Below are positions 27,127 to 36,221 of a stretch of DNA of 64,000 bases, one piece after another (the stretch's first letter is position 1; every line of letters begins with the position of its first letter). A program made the translations under genes and the position numbers. This DNA comes from Caballeronia sp. SBC1 (GTDB lineage Bacteria; Pseudomonadota; Gammaproteobacteria; Burkholderiales; Burkholderiaceae): the NCBI RefSeq assembly GCF_011493005.1, contig NZ_CP049158.1:744001-808000 (forward strand), in the 5' to 3' direction. Under the pieces are notes generated by a model. That model was not told the origin of the DNA. It searched no databases and saw nothing but the letters and a program-made list of their open reading frames with translations.

Positions 27127-28176
27127 ATGCGACCCGATTTCCCAACCTCCTCCGCACAAGCGCCAGCATCGCACTCGAGTTCGCACCCGAGCGTGCGGCG
27201 CGACCTTGCTTGCGTGCTGGCGGTAACGGTGCTCGCTGCCGGGCTTTGCATGCGCTTCGATGTCGGCGAGCTGACGTATTCCCTCACGCGCCGGTTCGAA
27301 CGCTTCCAACTGGACGAGTTTCCGCCCACGCTGGTCGTGCTGGCCTTGGGGCTTGCGTGGTTTGCCTGGCGCCGCTATCGGGAGTCGCAGCGCGAATTGT
27401 TGCATCGCCGCGCGCTTGAAGAGCAGGCCGAAGGGCTCCTTGCTGACAACCGGCGTATCGCTAGCGAAAGCATCGGGGCACAGGAAAACGAGCGCCGCCA
27501 TCTCGCGCGCGAATTGCACGACGAACTCGGTCAGTACCTGAACGCCATTGCGCTGGATGCGGGACGTATCCGCGATCTGTCAGCGCAAGGAGAGCCTGAA
27601 GTCCATCGCTTGTCGCTAGCGGTCATGCAGAGCGCGAGCACGGTGTATCGGCAGATAGGGGGGATGATCCGGCGCTTGCGGCCTATCGGACTCGATGAAT
27701 TCGGCTTGCCGAGTGCACTGGAACATTGCGTTGAAGGCTGGCGTGAGCGCCTGCCGCAGGCGTCGTTCACGCTGACGGTCGACGGTGACTTCTCGGGTCT
27801 GGCGGATGTGCTGAACATCACGCTGTACAGGCTCGTGCAGGAAGGGCTGACCAACGTGTCGAAGTTTGCGCGCACGTCGCGAGTGGAAATCTATCTGGTT
27901 CGGACTGCGGACGATGATTGCGATGAACAAACAAAACGCGACGAGATCGTGGTAACCATGACCGACGACGGTCCGGGTATTGATCTGACGAAACCCCGTG
28001 CGGGTCTGGGACTGATCGGCATGCGCGAGCGTGTCGAGGCAATCGGCGGCGAGTTTCACATCGCGAGCCAGCCGGGCAGCGGTTTTCTGTTCTGCGCACG
28101 GGTGCCGGCTCAGGCCGGATTGCCCGAACTGAACGAGCCCAGCGCACCCGCCGAGTTGGCGAAATCGGTGAAATGA
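27127..28176 (+). CDS. NarL-type sensor histidine kinase
   Basis: A 349-residue kinase. Two membrane segments at about 26-42 and 67-83 enclose a short periplasmic loop of only about 25 residues. The HisKA_3 dimerisation domain has the phospho-acceptor His131 in ENERRHLARELHDELGQYL. The ATPase domain shows LVQEGLTNVSKFA, MTDDGPGIDL and GLGLIGMRERVEAIGG. The small sensory part suggests that it senses a membrane or redox signal, or works with a partner. Its gene runs tail-to-tail into the response regulator gene, with 67 bases shared. Most likely the two form one signalling pair controlling PQQ-linked genes. Confidence 0.88.
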   Translation: MRPDFPTSSAQAPASHSSSHPSVRRDLACVLAVTVLAAGLCMRFDVGELTYSLTRRFERFQLDEFPPTLVVLALGLAWFAWRRYRESQRELLHRRALEEQAEGLLADNRRIASESIGAQENERRHLARELHDELGQYLNAIALDAGRIRDLSAQGEPEVHRLSLAVMQSASTVYRQIGGMIRRLRPIGLDEFGLPSALEHCVEGWRERLPQASFTLTVDGDFSGLADVLNITLYRLVQEGLTNVSKFARTSRVEIYLVRTADDDCDEQTKRDEIVVTMTDDGPGIDLTKPRAGLGLIGMRERVEAIGGEFHIASQPGSGFLFCARVPAQAGLPELNEPSAPAELAKSVK

Positions 28177-28808
28177 AGGCCCAGGCGGTTCGCCATCTGC
28201 GCGAGCTGCACCCCATTGTCCGCGCCGAATTTCTGCCGGATCACCGACTGATGGTTGGCAACAGTCTTCTGGCTCAGGCCCAGTTTCTCCGCGATGCTCG
28301 GGAGCGTGTAGCCCTGCACCAGCAACCGCAGCACCTCGAACTCCCTTGCCGATAAATGGCGTCCCGGCGGCCCTTCCTGGAACGTGGCCCGCAGGGCGAG
28401 CGCATGCGAAACGTCCGCGCTCAGGTAGCGTGCCCGTGCTGCGACCGCGCGGACCGCTTCGACGAGAACGTCGGGCGCGCTTGCCTTGGTCACGTAGCCT
28501 TGCGCGCCAGCGTCTAGCGCACGACGCACGAAGAGTGTTTCCTCGTGCACGCTGAAAATCAGGACGTGGGCGTCGGGTTCGCGGGCGAGCATGCGCCGCA
28601 TCGCTTCAATGCCGCTCGCGCCCGGCAACCCCAGATCCATCACGACAACGTCGGGGTGCAACGCGCAGAAACGCTGGTACGCCTGCGCGGCATCGGCAGC
28701 TTCACCAGCCACGCTCACGTCGGGACTCAGTTCGAGCAGGCGCCGGTAACCTTCGCGCACCACGGCGTGGTCGTCGACCAGGAGGACACTGATGTTGGCG
28801 ATGGTCAT
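28110..28808 (-). CDS. LuxR-type response regulator in the pqq operon
   Basis: A 232-residue two-domain regulator. The receiver domain (1-125) has the acidic pair in VDDHAVVREGYRRLL and phospho-acceptor Asp58 (VVVMDLGLPG). The LuxR helix-turn-helix is at about 150-210 (LSAREFEVLRLLVQGYTLPS, GLSQKTVANHQSVIRQKFG). It starts within the stop codon of pqqE (4-base ATGA overlap), so it is translated with the pqq genes. Its 3' end overlaps the kinase gene by 67 bases on the opposite strand. It is the likely partner of that kinase. Confidence 0.9.
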   Translation of the reverse strand: MTIANISVLLVDDHAVVREGYRRLLELSPDVSVAGEAADAAQAYQRFCALHPDVVVMDLGLPGASGIEAMRRMLAREPDAHVLIFSVHEETLFVRRALDAGAQGYVTKASAPDVLVEAVRAVAARARYLSADVSHALALRATFQEGPPGRHLSAREFEVLRLLVQGYTLPSIAEKLGLSQKTVANHQSVIRQKFGADNGVQLAQMANRLGLHFTDFANSAGALGSFSSGNPA

Positions 28809-29977
28809 TTGCGAGCTCCCGCGAGATCGGCGACGCTACGATGGTTTGGGTTGCGGCCGTCGGACACTGCCGCCAGTCGCCGCGAATTGCTGTCGTTGCG
28901 AAACAGGATCGGCTGTTCGTCCGGCTGGCGTTCAACAGCTGCTCGGCGCACTACATTGATCACGGCTTCGTGGTGGGGCGATTTATCGCAGACCGGATCG
29001 GCGTTGGCCGGGTCGCCGGTCAGCAGGTAGGCCTGGCAGCGGCAACCGCCAGCGTCGATGCTTTTTTCCTCGCAACTGCGGCACGGTTCTTTCATCCAGT
29101 CGAAGCCGCGAAAGCGGTTGAACGCGTCGCTGTCGTACCAGATTTCGCGGATCGAGCGCTCGGTCACGTTCGGGAAGCTCAGGCCGGGCAGTGAGCGGGC
29201 CGCGTGGCAGGGCAGCGCGGCGCCATCCGGGGCGATGCCCAGGAACACCGAGCCCCAGCCGTTCATGCAGCGTTTGGGCCGGGTCTCGAAGTAGTCCGGC
29301 ACGACGAAGAAGATCTTGCAGCGATGGCCGATTTCGCTTCGGTAGCGTTCGACCACCGCCTCCGCTTCTTTCAACTGCTGGGCGGTCGGCATCAGTTGGG
29401 CGCGGTTGGTATGCGCCCAGCCGTAGTACTGCGTGTTCGCGAGTTCCAGATACTCGGCGCCCATGGCGAGGGCCATGTCGATGATCTTGCTGACGTGGGG
29501 CAGGTTGTATCGATGCAGCACGCAGTTAAGCACCATCGGAAAGCCATGCGCCTTGATCGATTTCGCCACGCGATTCTTCAGATCGAAGGTGCGCGTGCTG
29601 CTCAGGAAGTCGTTGAGTTCCTGGGACGAGTCCTGGAACGACAACTGGATGTGGTCGAGCCCGGCGTCTTTCAACGCGTCCAGGCGCGTGTCCGTCAAGC
29701 CGATACCCGACGTGATCAGGTTCGTGTAAAAACCGATCTGGCGTCCCTCGCGCACCAGGATTTCCAGATCGTCGCGCAGGAGCGGTTCACCCCCCGAGAA
29801 GCCAAGTTGCGCTGCGCCGAGCCCACGCGCTTCGCGCAACACGCCGAGCCATTGATCGGTGGAGAGTTCGCTGCCGTGGTCCGTGTAGTTCACGGGGTTG
29901 TAACAGAACGCGCAATGCAGCGGGCATCGGTACGTCAGCTCGGCCAGCAGCCACAGCGGCGGGGCGATATCGCTCAT
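28805..29977 (-). CDS. pqqE: PqqE, radical SAM enzyme of PQQ synthesis
   Basis: A 390-residue radical SAM enzyme that forms the C-C bond between Glu and Tyr of the PqqA peptide, working with PqqD. The [4Fe-4S] cluster cysteines are C18, C22 and C25 (YRCPLHCAFCYNP). The SPASM-type C-terminal cysteines appear in EPCRSCEEKSIDAGGCRCQA and DPVCDKSP. The start at 29977 overlaps the pqqD stop (ATGA), and the stop overlaps the response-regulator start. The frame open to 30274 is non-coding upstream of this start. Length and motifs are typical. Confidence 0.96.
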   Translation of the reverse strand: MSDIAPPLWLLAELTYRCPLHCAFCYNPVNYTDHGSELSTDQWLGVLREARGLGAAQLGFSGGEPLLRDDLEILVREGRQIGFYTNLITSGIGLTDTRLDALKDAGLDHIQLSFQDSSQELNDFLSSTRTFDLKNRVAKSIKAHGFPMVLNCVLHRYNLPHVSKIIDMALAMGAEYLELANTQYYGWAHTNRAQLMPTAQQLKEAEAVVERYRSEIGHRCKIFFVVPDYFETRPKRCMNGWGSVFLGIAPDGAALPCHAARSLPGLSFPNVTERSIREIWYDSDAFNRFRGFDWMKEPCRSCEEKSIDAGGCRCQAYLLTGDPANADPVCDKSPHHEAVINVVRRAAVERQPDEQPILFRNDSNSRRLAAVSDGRNPNHRSVADLAGARK

Positions 29978-30249
29978 GTTGCAGCCTCCGCACGCTCCAG
30001 CCAGCCGCGGCGCTCGGCTTCGGCCACGAACAAACGGACTTCGTCGCCAATGCCTTGCGCATTGAAGGCTTGCTGCAAGTCCGCGATCAACATGTCGATA
30101 TCGCGCGTGCCATCGCAGCGCTTGAGTATTTCCCCCGCGCTTTGATTCAGCTTCACCATGCCTTCGGGGTACAGCAGCACATGCGCGTCCTGCGCCGGTT
30201 CCCATTGCAGCCGAAAGATTCCCTTGAGCTTGAGCACAGGCGATGTCAT
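29974..30249 (-). CDS. pqqD: PqqD, peptide chaperone of PQQ synthesis
   Basis: A 91-residue PqqD. Family sequence includes [36 protein letters not shown] and the C-terminal AERRGWLER. It binds the PqqA peptide and presents it to PqqE. Both ends overlap neighbours by four bases (pqqC stop / pqqD start and pqqD stop / pqqE start), so pqqC, D and E are translationally coupled. In some species pqqC and pqqD are fused; here they are separate. Confidence 0.95.
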   Translation of the reverse strand: MTSPVLKLKGIFRLQWEPAQDAHVLLYPEGMVKLNQSAGEILKRCDGTRDIDMLIADLQQAFNAQGIGDEVRLFVAEAERRGWLERAEAAT

Positions 30250-30965
30250 TGGGGGAAGGCCTTTTCGATGGCATCGAGCATTGACCAAAGGATGTCGAGC
30301 TTGAACTGCAGTATCTCGAGCGCGCGGTCCTGTTGTTCGCGGGTCTTGAAGTAATCGAGCGTCACCTGCAAGCCGTGTTCCACATCGCGTTGTGCCAGCG
30401 TGATACGCGAGCGGAAATACGTCAGGCCATTGGCTTCGATCCACGGATAACACGATGGCCACGTTGCAAGCCGGTCCTTATGGATCTGCGGCGCAAAGAT
30501 CTCGGTCAGGGACGAACACACCCCCTCCTGCCACGGCGCGCGACGCGCGAAGTTGACGTAGGCATCGACGGCGAACCTGACGCCCGGCGCCACGTGCTCA
30601 AGCGACCAGAGTTCATCGCGCGAGAGGCCGACGGCGTCTCCCAACCGGGCCCATGTCTCGATGCCGCCTTCGTCGTTGCCGTAACCGTCGTGATCGAGAA
30701 TGCGCAGCACCCAGCGCCTGCGTGTCTCGCGATCGGGGCAATTCGACATCACGGCTGCATCCTTCAGCGGAATGTTGATCTGGTAATAGAAGCGGTTCGC
30801 GACCCAGCCGCGAATCTGCTCGCGTGAACAGCCGCCCTCGTTCATCTTCACGTTGAATGGATGATGAATGTGATACCCCGCGCCTTTTGCGCGAAGCCGG
30901 GCTTCGAACTCTTCCCGGGTCCGGGCGGGATCGTGGTTGGTAGTCATCGGAGCGGGGCCGTTCAC
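30246..30965 (-). CDS. pqqC: PqqC, PQQ synthase
   Basis: A 239-residue oxidase for the last step of PQQ synthesis, an oxygen-dependent eight-electron oxidation and ring closure. The GTG start at 30965 is favoured over the ATG at 30947 because a perfect AGGAGG lies 7 bases upstream. Family motifs include [35 protein letters not shown] and [20 protein letters not shown]. It follows pqqB by about 65 bases. Confidence 0.95.
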   Translation of the reverse strand: MNGPAPMTTNHDPARTREEFEARLRAKGAGYHIHHPFNVKMNEGGCSREQIRGWVANRFYYQINIPLKDAAVMSNCPDRETRRRWVLRILDHDGYGNDEGGIETWARLGDAVGLSRDELWSLEHVAPGVRFAVDAYVNFARRAPWQEGVCSSLTEIFAPQIHKDRLATWPSCYPWIEANGLTYFRSRITLAQRDVEHGLQVTLDYFKTREQQDRALEILQFKLDILWSMLDAIEKAFPQ

Positions 30966-31030
30966 TTGGAGTCCTCCTGTAGGCGCTATCGATGCTTAAG
31001 GTTGGCTTTGAAGTTCGCTTTGAAGTTCGC

Positions 31031-31951
31031 TTAAAGTTCGAACGCCTGGCCATCGAACGCAACTTCAATGCCGTGTTCTGCGAGTCGTCGTCGTTCGGGA
31101 CCGTCTTCAACCAGGATCGGATTCGTGTTGTTGATGTGGATGAGGACCTTGCGCACTCCGGCACGCTTGATCGAATCAAGCACGTCGATCATGCCGCCCG
31201 CGCCGGTTTGCGCGAGATGCCCCATATCGGCGGCGGTCTTTTTGGAGAGCCCGAGTCCGATCATTTCATCCGGCGTCCAGAGCGTGCCGTCGACCAGCAG
31301 CAAGTCAGCCGCGTTCATGGCTTCGAGGACGTGGGGATCGAGCTCACCCAGGCCGGGCGCGTAGAACGCGCGCTTGCCCGACTGTTCGTCTATGAACGTC
31401 AGCCCGATGTTGTCGCCGTGTTGCGGCGCTTCGCGATGTGGCGAATAAGGCGGCGCCTTGCTCGAGAGCGGCAGCGCTTCAATGCGGATGCCCGGCAGCG
31501 CGGGAACAATAAACGACGATCCGTCGAGCGGAATCGCATGGCGTTCGACGCCGCAATAATGCGCGAGTATCGATACAACCGGAAAGCCGGTGCTCAGGTC
31601 CTGCAGGACGGCGTCGGTGACGTAGAGAGGCAATGGGGCGTCTCGTTCGCGCAGCATCAGCAGGCCGGTCACGTGATCGATCTGGGCGTCCATTGCGACG
31701 ACCGCTGCAATGCCGGTGTCGCGCACGCGCCGCGCGGGTTGTAGTTCGGGATGGGCCGCGATTTGGGCAAGCAGGTCCGGTGATGCATTCACGAGTAGCC
31801 AGTCATCACCGTTCGCACTCACGACTATCGACGACTGCGTACGCCGCCGCGCCTTAAGCGTACCGTTGCGTACACCATCGCAGTTGCGGCAGTTGCAGTT
31901 CCATTGGGGAAAACCGCCACCCGCAGACGAACCGAGTACCTTGATTTTCAT
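31031..31951 (-). CDS. pqqB: PqqB, metallo-beta-lactamase-fold hydroxylase of PQQ synthesis
   Basis: A 306-residue PqqB. The start MKIKVLGSSAGGGFPQWNCN, the zinc-site cysteines CNCRNC, and QIDHVTGLLMLRE are typical. PqqB is an iron-dependent hydroxylase acting on a PqqA-derived diamino acid before PqqC. The gene is followed by pqqC and preceded, unusually, by a cytochrome b561 gene rather than by pqqA. Confidence 0.95.
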   Translation of the reverse strand: MKIKVLGSSAGGGFPQWNCNCRNCDGVRNGTLKARRRTQSSIVVSANGDDWLLVNASPDLLAQIAAHPELQPARRVRDTGIAAVVAMDAQIDHVTGLLMLRERDAPLPLYVTDAVLQDLSTGFPVVSILAHYCGVERHAIPLDGSSFIVPALPGIRIEALPLSSKAPPYSPHREAPQHGDNIGLTFIDEQSGKRAFYAPGLGELDPHVLEAMNAADLLLVDGTLWTPDEMIGLGLSKKTAADMGHLAQTGAGGMIDVLDSIKRAGVRKVLIHINNTNPILVEDGPERRRLAEHGIEVAFDGQAFEL

Positions 31952-32000
31952 ACGACGTGACGCTGGCCGCGTCCCTCATTCAAAAATTGGTCGAACCTCG

Positions 32001-32567
32001 TCATGGCAGCATCCTTTCCATCAGGCGGTCACGGTCTATCAACTGATGTTTGAGCGCGCCGGCCACATGCAGCACGATCAATGCAATCAAGACCCAGGCC
32101 GCGAACGTGTGTACCGTGAAGAAAATCTTTCGCAAGCCGGGGTCGTCCCAGCCCCACATCGGCAGGGGGATGCCCCAGAAGTGCGTGCTGAACTTGTTGA
32201 ATGACGAGCCGAGGTAACCCGTCAGCGGCATGACGATCATCGCCACGTATAAAAGACCTTGCGTCATGGTCGCGGCGGCGCGTTGCCAGGCCGGCATCGG
32301 GGGAAGCGGAGGCCGGCCTGCAACCAGGCGAACCACGATGCGAATCAGCACAAGCAAGAAAATGGTCATCCCAAGCGACTTGTGGAAGTTGATCAAGCTA
32401 GACTTGAAGGCGAGGCCTTTAGGCAGTCCGACCATGTAGAGACCAATGCCGAGCATGACGATGATCGCCAGCCCGATCACCCAATGCAGAGCGATCTGCG
32501 CGGGTGAATAACGCGGCGCACCGACACTTGCGTCGAGTGGTGTGGCGGACGAATGCGCGATGTTCAT
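32001..32567 (-). CDS. Cytochrome b561 family protein
   Basis: A 188-residue four-helix membrane cytochrome. Candidate haem-ligand histidines lie in IALHWVIG (helix 1), NFHKSLGMTIF (helix 2), FTVHTFAAW (helix 3) and IVLHVAGALKHQL (helix 4). It starts 49 bases upstream of pqqB on the same strand and so is probably cotranscribed with pqqB-E. A quinone-linked cytochrome here could carry electrons from a PQQ enzyme, or oxidise superoxide as E. coli CybB does. No soluble partner is encoded nearby. Confidence 0.88.
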   Translation of the reverse strand: MNIAHSSATPLDASVGAPRYSPAQIALHWVIGLAIIVMLGIGLYMVGLPKGLAFKSSLINFHKSLGMTIFLLVLIRIVVRLVAGRPPLPPMPAWQRAAATMTQGLLYVAMIVMPLTGYLGSSFNKFSTHFWGIPLPMWGWDDPGLRKIFFTVHTFAAWVLIALIVLHVAGALKHQLIDRDRLMERMLP

Positions 32568-33290
32568 GGTCGCCCCCTTCCGTTGGTTGCGGCGTGGGCC
32601 GCGTTTCGGCTTTTCTTTACTCGTTTCCCTACGGGTTGCTCAACCGGGTGCTCAACAGATAGCTCAACCGGTTTTTCAACATTACGCCGATTGTTTTCAT
32701 CCGACGAGCAGCAGTTCTACTCAAGCGCCCACTGCCAGATCGCGGGTGTGCCGGCGCGGCACGGGCGCCGCTGGTGGGCGGGCAGCGCGGGCAGTTTCTG
32801 GCCAATGCGCTGGCATAGCGGCAAGGGCGCGGCTTGATCGATTTCGTGAGCCTGGTTGATGCGCCCACGCGAGTCGGGATCTGCCTGAATAGAGAGCGAC
32901 TTGAGCGACGGGCGGAGCGGTGGCGCTGCGGTCGGGGTTGGTTACGTACGAGCCTGCCGTCGCGGCGCGTCAGAGTCCTGCGGCAGCTTGATTCAAGCGT
33001 TCGGCGGTGGCCGGCGGGCGGGTCGTGAGCGGATCGGACGTTCACGGGTGCGATACCGGGTTGGCTACCGCGCGCCGCTGCCGTGAGGATCGTTTCGTAG
33101 ATCGTGGAGCGGAACGCTCGTTATCGCGACGCGTCGGGAGCCGGCGGGTTGGTAAATCTCAACTTAAGCGGAGTCGTTAGCTGCGTTAGCTATACGTTAG
33201 ATTCTTCAGCGCGCCGACACGCTTAACAATCACGCTAGGCCGCACGTCAGTTACGTGCAAGGAGAAAAAGCCGGCGGCGGCCCTTGAAGC
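32568..33290 (-). other. Long leader between pqqA and the cytochrome b561 gene
   Basis: About 720 bases separate pqqA from the next gene of the cluster and hold no gene I can support. Just after the pqqA stop, on its strand, a short GC stem (GCCGCCGCCGGC) is followed by TTTTT at 33266-33283. Further on, GCACGT and ACGTGC form a perfect 6-bp hairpin with a 5-base loop at 33242-33258. These could terminate or attenuate transcription and raise pqqA transcript over the downstream genes, as is known in other pqq operons. Confidence 0.4.
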
Positions 33291-33365
33291 TTAGCGCGTT
33301 GCGATATACATCGTGATTTCGAAACCAAAACGCATATCGGTGAAGCTTGGTGTCGTCCACTGCAT
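33291..33365 (-). CDS. pqqA: PqqA, peptide precursor of PQQ
   Basis: A 24-codon gene encoding a peptide beginning [15 protein letters not shown] and ending EITMYIATR. The Glu and Tyr that become the PQQ carbon skeleton are E16 and Y20, with the invariant ExxxY spacing. GGAGG lies at 33371-33375 on the same strand, 5 bases from the ATG. It sits upstream of the cytochrome b561 gene and pqqB-E, all on the minus strand. The peptide is close to known PqqA sequences, and with its place in the cluster the assignment is firm. Confidence 0.95.
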   Translation of the reverse strand: MQWTTPSFTDMRFGFEITMYIATR

Positions 33366-34111
33366 AGTCGCCTCCATAAAGAGTTATCAAACGGAACGCC
33401 AGTGCAATTCATGATCGCATTTTTTACAGCAATATTCCACAGCGATCAGCAGCGCGGGCAGGCATCCACGCGCAAGCGGCGTGCCGAAAGACGCGCAGTA
33501 TTTTCGGAGCACTTACTGAGTACGCGGGTTTGACGGCGCAAAATGGCGGTGCGCATGACTGTCGAGGAACCGCAGCAAAAGTGTCTCACGTTGTTCCGGC
33601 ACGCGGCGTCAAGGAGTGCCACACGTTAGCGGATAGCTTAAGCCTGACGAAGAAAATCGTGAATTTCACTCGGGACGGCTCACCCCTGCATTCCAATCAC
33701 GGCGCAGGCCAATTTCATTTGTCAGCTCTTCAGGGGCTTTGCCGCTGCGCGGTGCGTTCTTCACTTCGACGCCTTTTTACAGACTCTCCGGGCCACGGGC
33801 GTCGTCATCCCACCTCACTCGGATCCCGGGACGAAGCGCCGCTAAATTCGTACCTTGTACCGCGCGCACAATTTGGTCGAACGCTTCTTTAACCGTATCA
33901 AGCATTCGCCGCATCTTCACTTCGGTATGACAAGGTGTGCTGACCGCTATCCCAAGTTGCATCGCTCGCTTGCGCGTTCCGGCCGCTCGTGAAAATATAA
34001 AGAGACACTTAGCGATGACCGTCCCTGCGGCACCTTTATTGCTCCACCGAACCATGCTCGCCAGACAGCATCCGGCCACCGGTTGCGTACGCTCGATAAA
34101 GGGGAATGCAC
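33366..34111. other. Divergent intergenic region upstream of pqqA and the propeller lipoprotein
   Basis: This region must contain the pqqA promoter on one strand and the lipoprotein promoter on the other. No clear box is identified. A small minus-strand frame at 33777-33914 would give a 45-residue basic helical peptide (MRRMLDTVKEAFDQIVRAVQ and so on). Its composition is protein-like, but the ribosome-binding site is weak and I recognise no family. Confidence 0.3.
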
Positions 34112-35968
34112 ATGAAACGCTCGCATCTTCCAGATCGCTTTATCGAGGTGCTGCTTGCGGCTTTGATTGCGGGATGCAGCGGGGGCGGTGGCAGTTCAAG
34201 CACCAATGCCGCTTCCGGCGCCAGCGGAGCCGCTCCCGCATCCGCCGCGTCCGGCGCTACAGCCGCCTCTGGTGCCGGCACGGCATCAAGCCCGGCCGCA
34301 ACACCGTCCGGCACAACGACGCCCACCGGCACGACCACGCCCGCCGCGAGCTCGCCCTCGAGTCCGACTACAGCTTCGGGTACGACCGCCGCATCAAGCA
34401 CGAGCACAGGGTCGACGCCCACTACCACGCCGAGCGCTCCCATCACGCCCGTGGTCAACGCGGCTGACGTCACCACCTATCACAACGACATCGCGCGCAC
34501 GGGCCAGCATCTCAACGAGACCGCGCTGACCCCGGCCACGGTGAAGTCGGCGACGTTCGGCAAGCTTGGTTTCTACACCGTGGACGGTCCGGTCGACGCC
34601 GAGCCGCTTTATCTTTCAAGCATGACGATTGCCGGTGGTACGCACAACGTGCTGTATGTCGCGACAGAAAATGCGAGCGTCTACGCATTTGACGCGGACA
34701 CGGGCACGATATTATGGAAAACGACCACCCTCGCCACCGGCGAAACGCCGAGCGACACCCTGGGCTGTTTCCAGATTTCTCCGACGATCGGCGTGACTGC
34801 AACGCCTGTTATCGATCGCTCCCGTGGCCCGAATGGCGCTATGTACGTTGTCAGCATGTCCAAGGATGCAGCCGGCGCGTATCACCAGAGGATTCACGCA
34901 CTCGACGTCACGACGGGAGCTGAATTGTTCGGCGGTCCGACGGAAATCACGGCGTCGTATCCGGGCACCGGTGCGAACAGTTCGAACGGCAACGTGATCT
35001 TCGACCCGAAACAATATGCCGAGCGTCAGTCGCTGCTGTTGCTGAACGGCATGATCTACACGGGCTGGACTTCGCATTGCGACGTCCAGCCTTACACCGG
35101 CTGGGTGATCGCTTATAGCGCGGACACGCTCAAGCAAACCAGCGTGCTGAATCTCACGCCGAACGGCTCCGGCGGAGCAATCTGGATGAGCGGCGCGGGC
35201 ATGGCGTCGGACGGAACCTCGATTTATTTTCTCGATGCAAACGGCAGCTTCGACGCCACGGTCAACGCGGCGGGCGTGCAGGTATCGGGCGATTACGGCA
35301 ATGCGTTCCTGAAGCTGGGAACGACGACTGGTTTGACGGTGGCTGATTATTTCGAGGCATCGAATACGATCCAGGAGTCGGCCGCCGACGAAGACCTGGG
35401 TTCGGGCGGTGCGCTCGTGCTGCCCGATCTTACCGATGCCAGCGGCACGGTTCATCATCTCGCGCTGGGCGCGGGCAAGGATTCGATCATCTACATCGTC
35501 AACCGCGACTCGATGGGCAAATATAACCCGGTGGCGGACGCCATCTATCAGGAGTTGGTCGGACAAATTGCGGGACCGGTATTCAGCATGCCGGCGTACT
35601 TCAACAACACGGTGTACTTTGGCGCGATTGGTGACGACATCAAGGCGTTTTCGATCAGCGGAGCGCGTCTTTCGGCGGCGCCGGTCAGCCAGACACCGAC
35701 CAGTTTCGGCACACCCGGCGCGACGCCCAGCGTCTCTGCCAACGGCACGTCGAACGGTATTGTGTGGGCGGCAGAAAACGGTACGATCGCGGCGCTGCAC
35801 GCGTATGACGCGACCAACCTGGCGAACGAGTTGTACAACAGCAATCAGGCGGGTTCGCGTGACCAGTTCGGCCCGGGAAACAAGTTCATCACGCCGATGA
35901 TCGCGAACGGAAAAGTGTATGTGGGGACGTCGACTGGCGTGGCGGTGTTCGGACTGCTTGGCAGTTAA
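34112..35968 (+). CDS. Lipoprotein with PQQ-like beta-propeller
   Basis: A 618-residue protein. The start at 34112 is chosen because AAAGGGG lies 7 bases upstream; an ATG at 34106 is too close. A lipobox, LIAGC, puts the lipidated Cys at residue 22. Residues about 23-110 are a low-complexity linker of Ala, Ser, Thr, Gly and Pro. The globular part is a propeller with repeats such as NVLYVATENASVYAFDADTG, GMIYTGWTSHCD and GKVYVGTSTGVAVFGLLG. This resembles PQQ-dependent dehydrogenase-type blades, but catalytic Asp and Glu residues of quinoproteins are not evident. It may be a surface or periplasmic binding protein. Confidence 0.75.
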   Translation: MKRSHLPDRFIEVLLAALIAGCSGGGGSSSTNAASGASGAAPASAASGATAASGAGTASSPAATPSGTTTPTGTTTPAASSPSSPTTASGTTAASSTSTGSTPTTTPSAPITPVVNAADVTTYHNDIARTGQHLNETALTPATVKSATFGKLGFYTVDGPVDAEPLYLSSMTIAGGTHNVLYVATENASVYAFDADTGTILWKTTTLATGETPSDTLGCFQISPTIGVTATPVIDRSRGPNGAMYVVSMSKDAAGAYHQRIHALDVTTGAELFGGPTEITASYPGTGANSSNGNVIFDPKQYAERQSLLLLNGMIYTGWTSHCDVQPYTGWVIAYSADTLKQTSVLNLTPNGSGGAIWMSGAGMASDGTSIYFLDANGSFDATVNAAGVQVSGDYGNAFLKLGTTTGLTVADYFEASNTIQESAADEDLGSGGALVLPDLTDASGTVHHLALGAGKDSIIYIVNRDSMGKYNPVADAIYQELVGQIAGPVFSMPAYFNNTVYFGAIGDDIKAFSISGARLSAAPVSQTPTSFGTPGATPSVSANGTSNGIVWAAENGTIAALHAYDATNLANELYNSNQAGSRDQFGPGNKFITPMIANGKVYVGTSTGVAVFGLLGS

Positions 35969-36221
35969 AACGCATGCAGCGAGAGCATGCAGCGCTCGCT
36001 CTCCTGGCCGATGTCGTTGCGCGAATGCATCGGTGATTACTTGATAAAGAGAACGAATTACTTTAAACGCTGCATCAGTTGCGCTAGCTTCTCGGGCTGC
36101 AAACGATCCGGGGCAGTGCGGTCGTAGAAAAATGGTTTGCGTACACGAGCGCCGGACGGCACGCAGATCCTTAGATTACGCTTTGATCACGACTTGCTGT
36201 AGTTTGTGCAACAGCGCTTTA

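Noticed and set aside
32629..33045. 138-codon minus-strand frame between the cytochrome b561 gene and pqqA
   Set aside because: Highly Arg-rich, no ribosome-binding site, competing open frames on the same stretch and no family resemblance.
34036..34476. 146-codon frame antisense to the lipoprotein linker
   Set aside because: Its Val/Ala/Gly/Pro composition simply mirrors the low-complexity A/S/T linker on the other strand.
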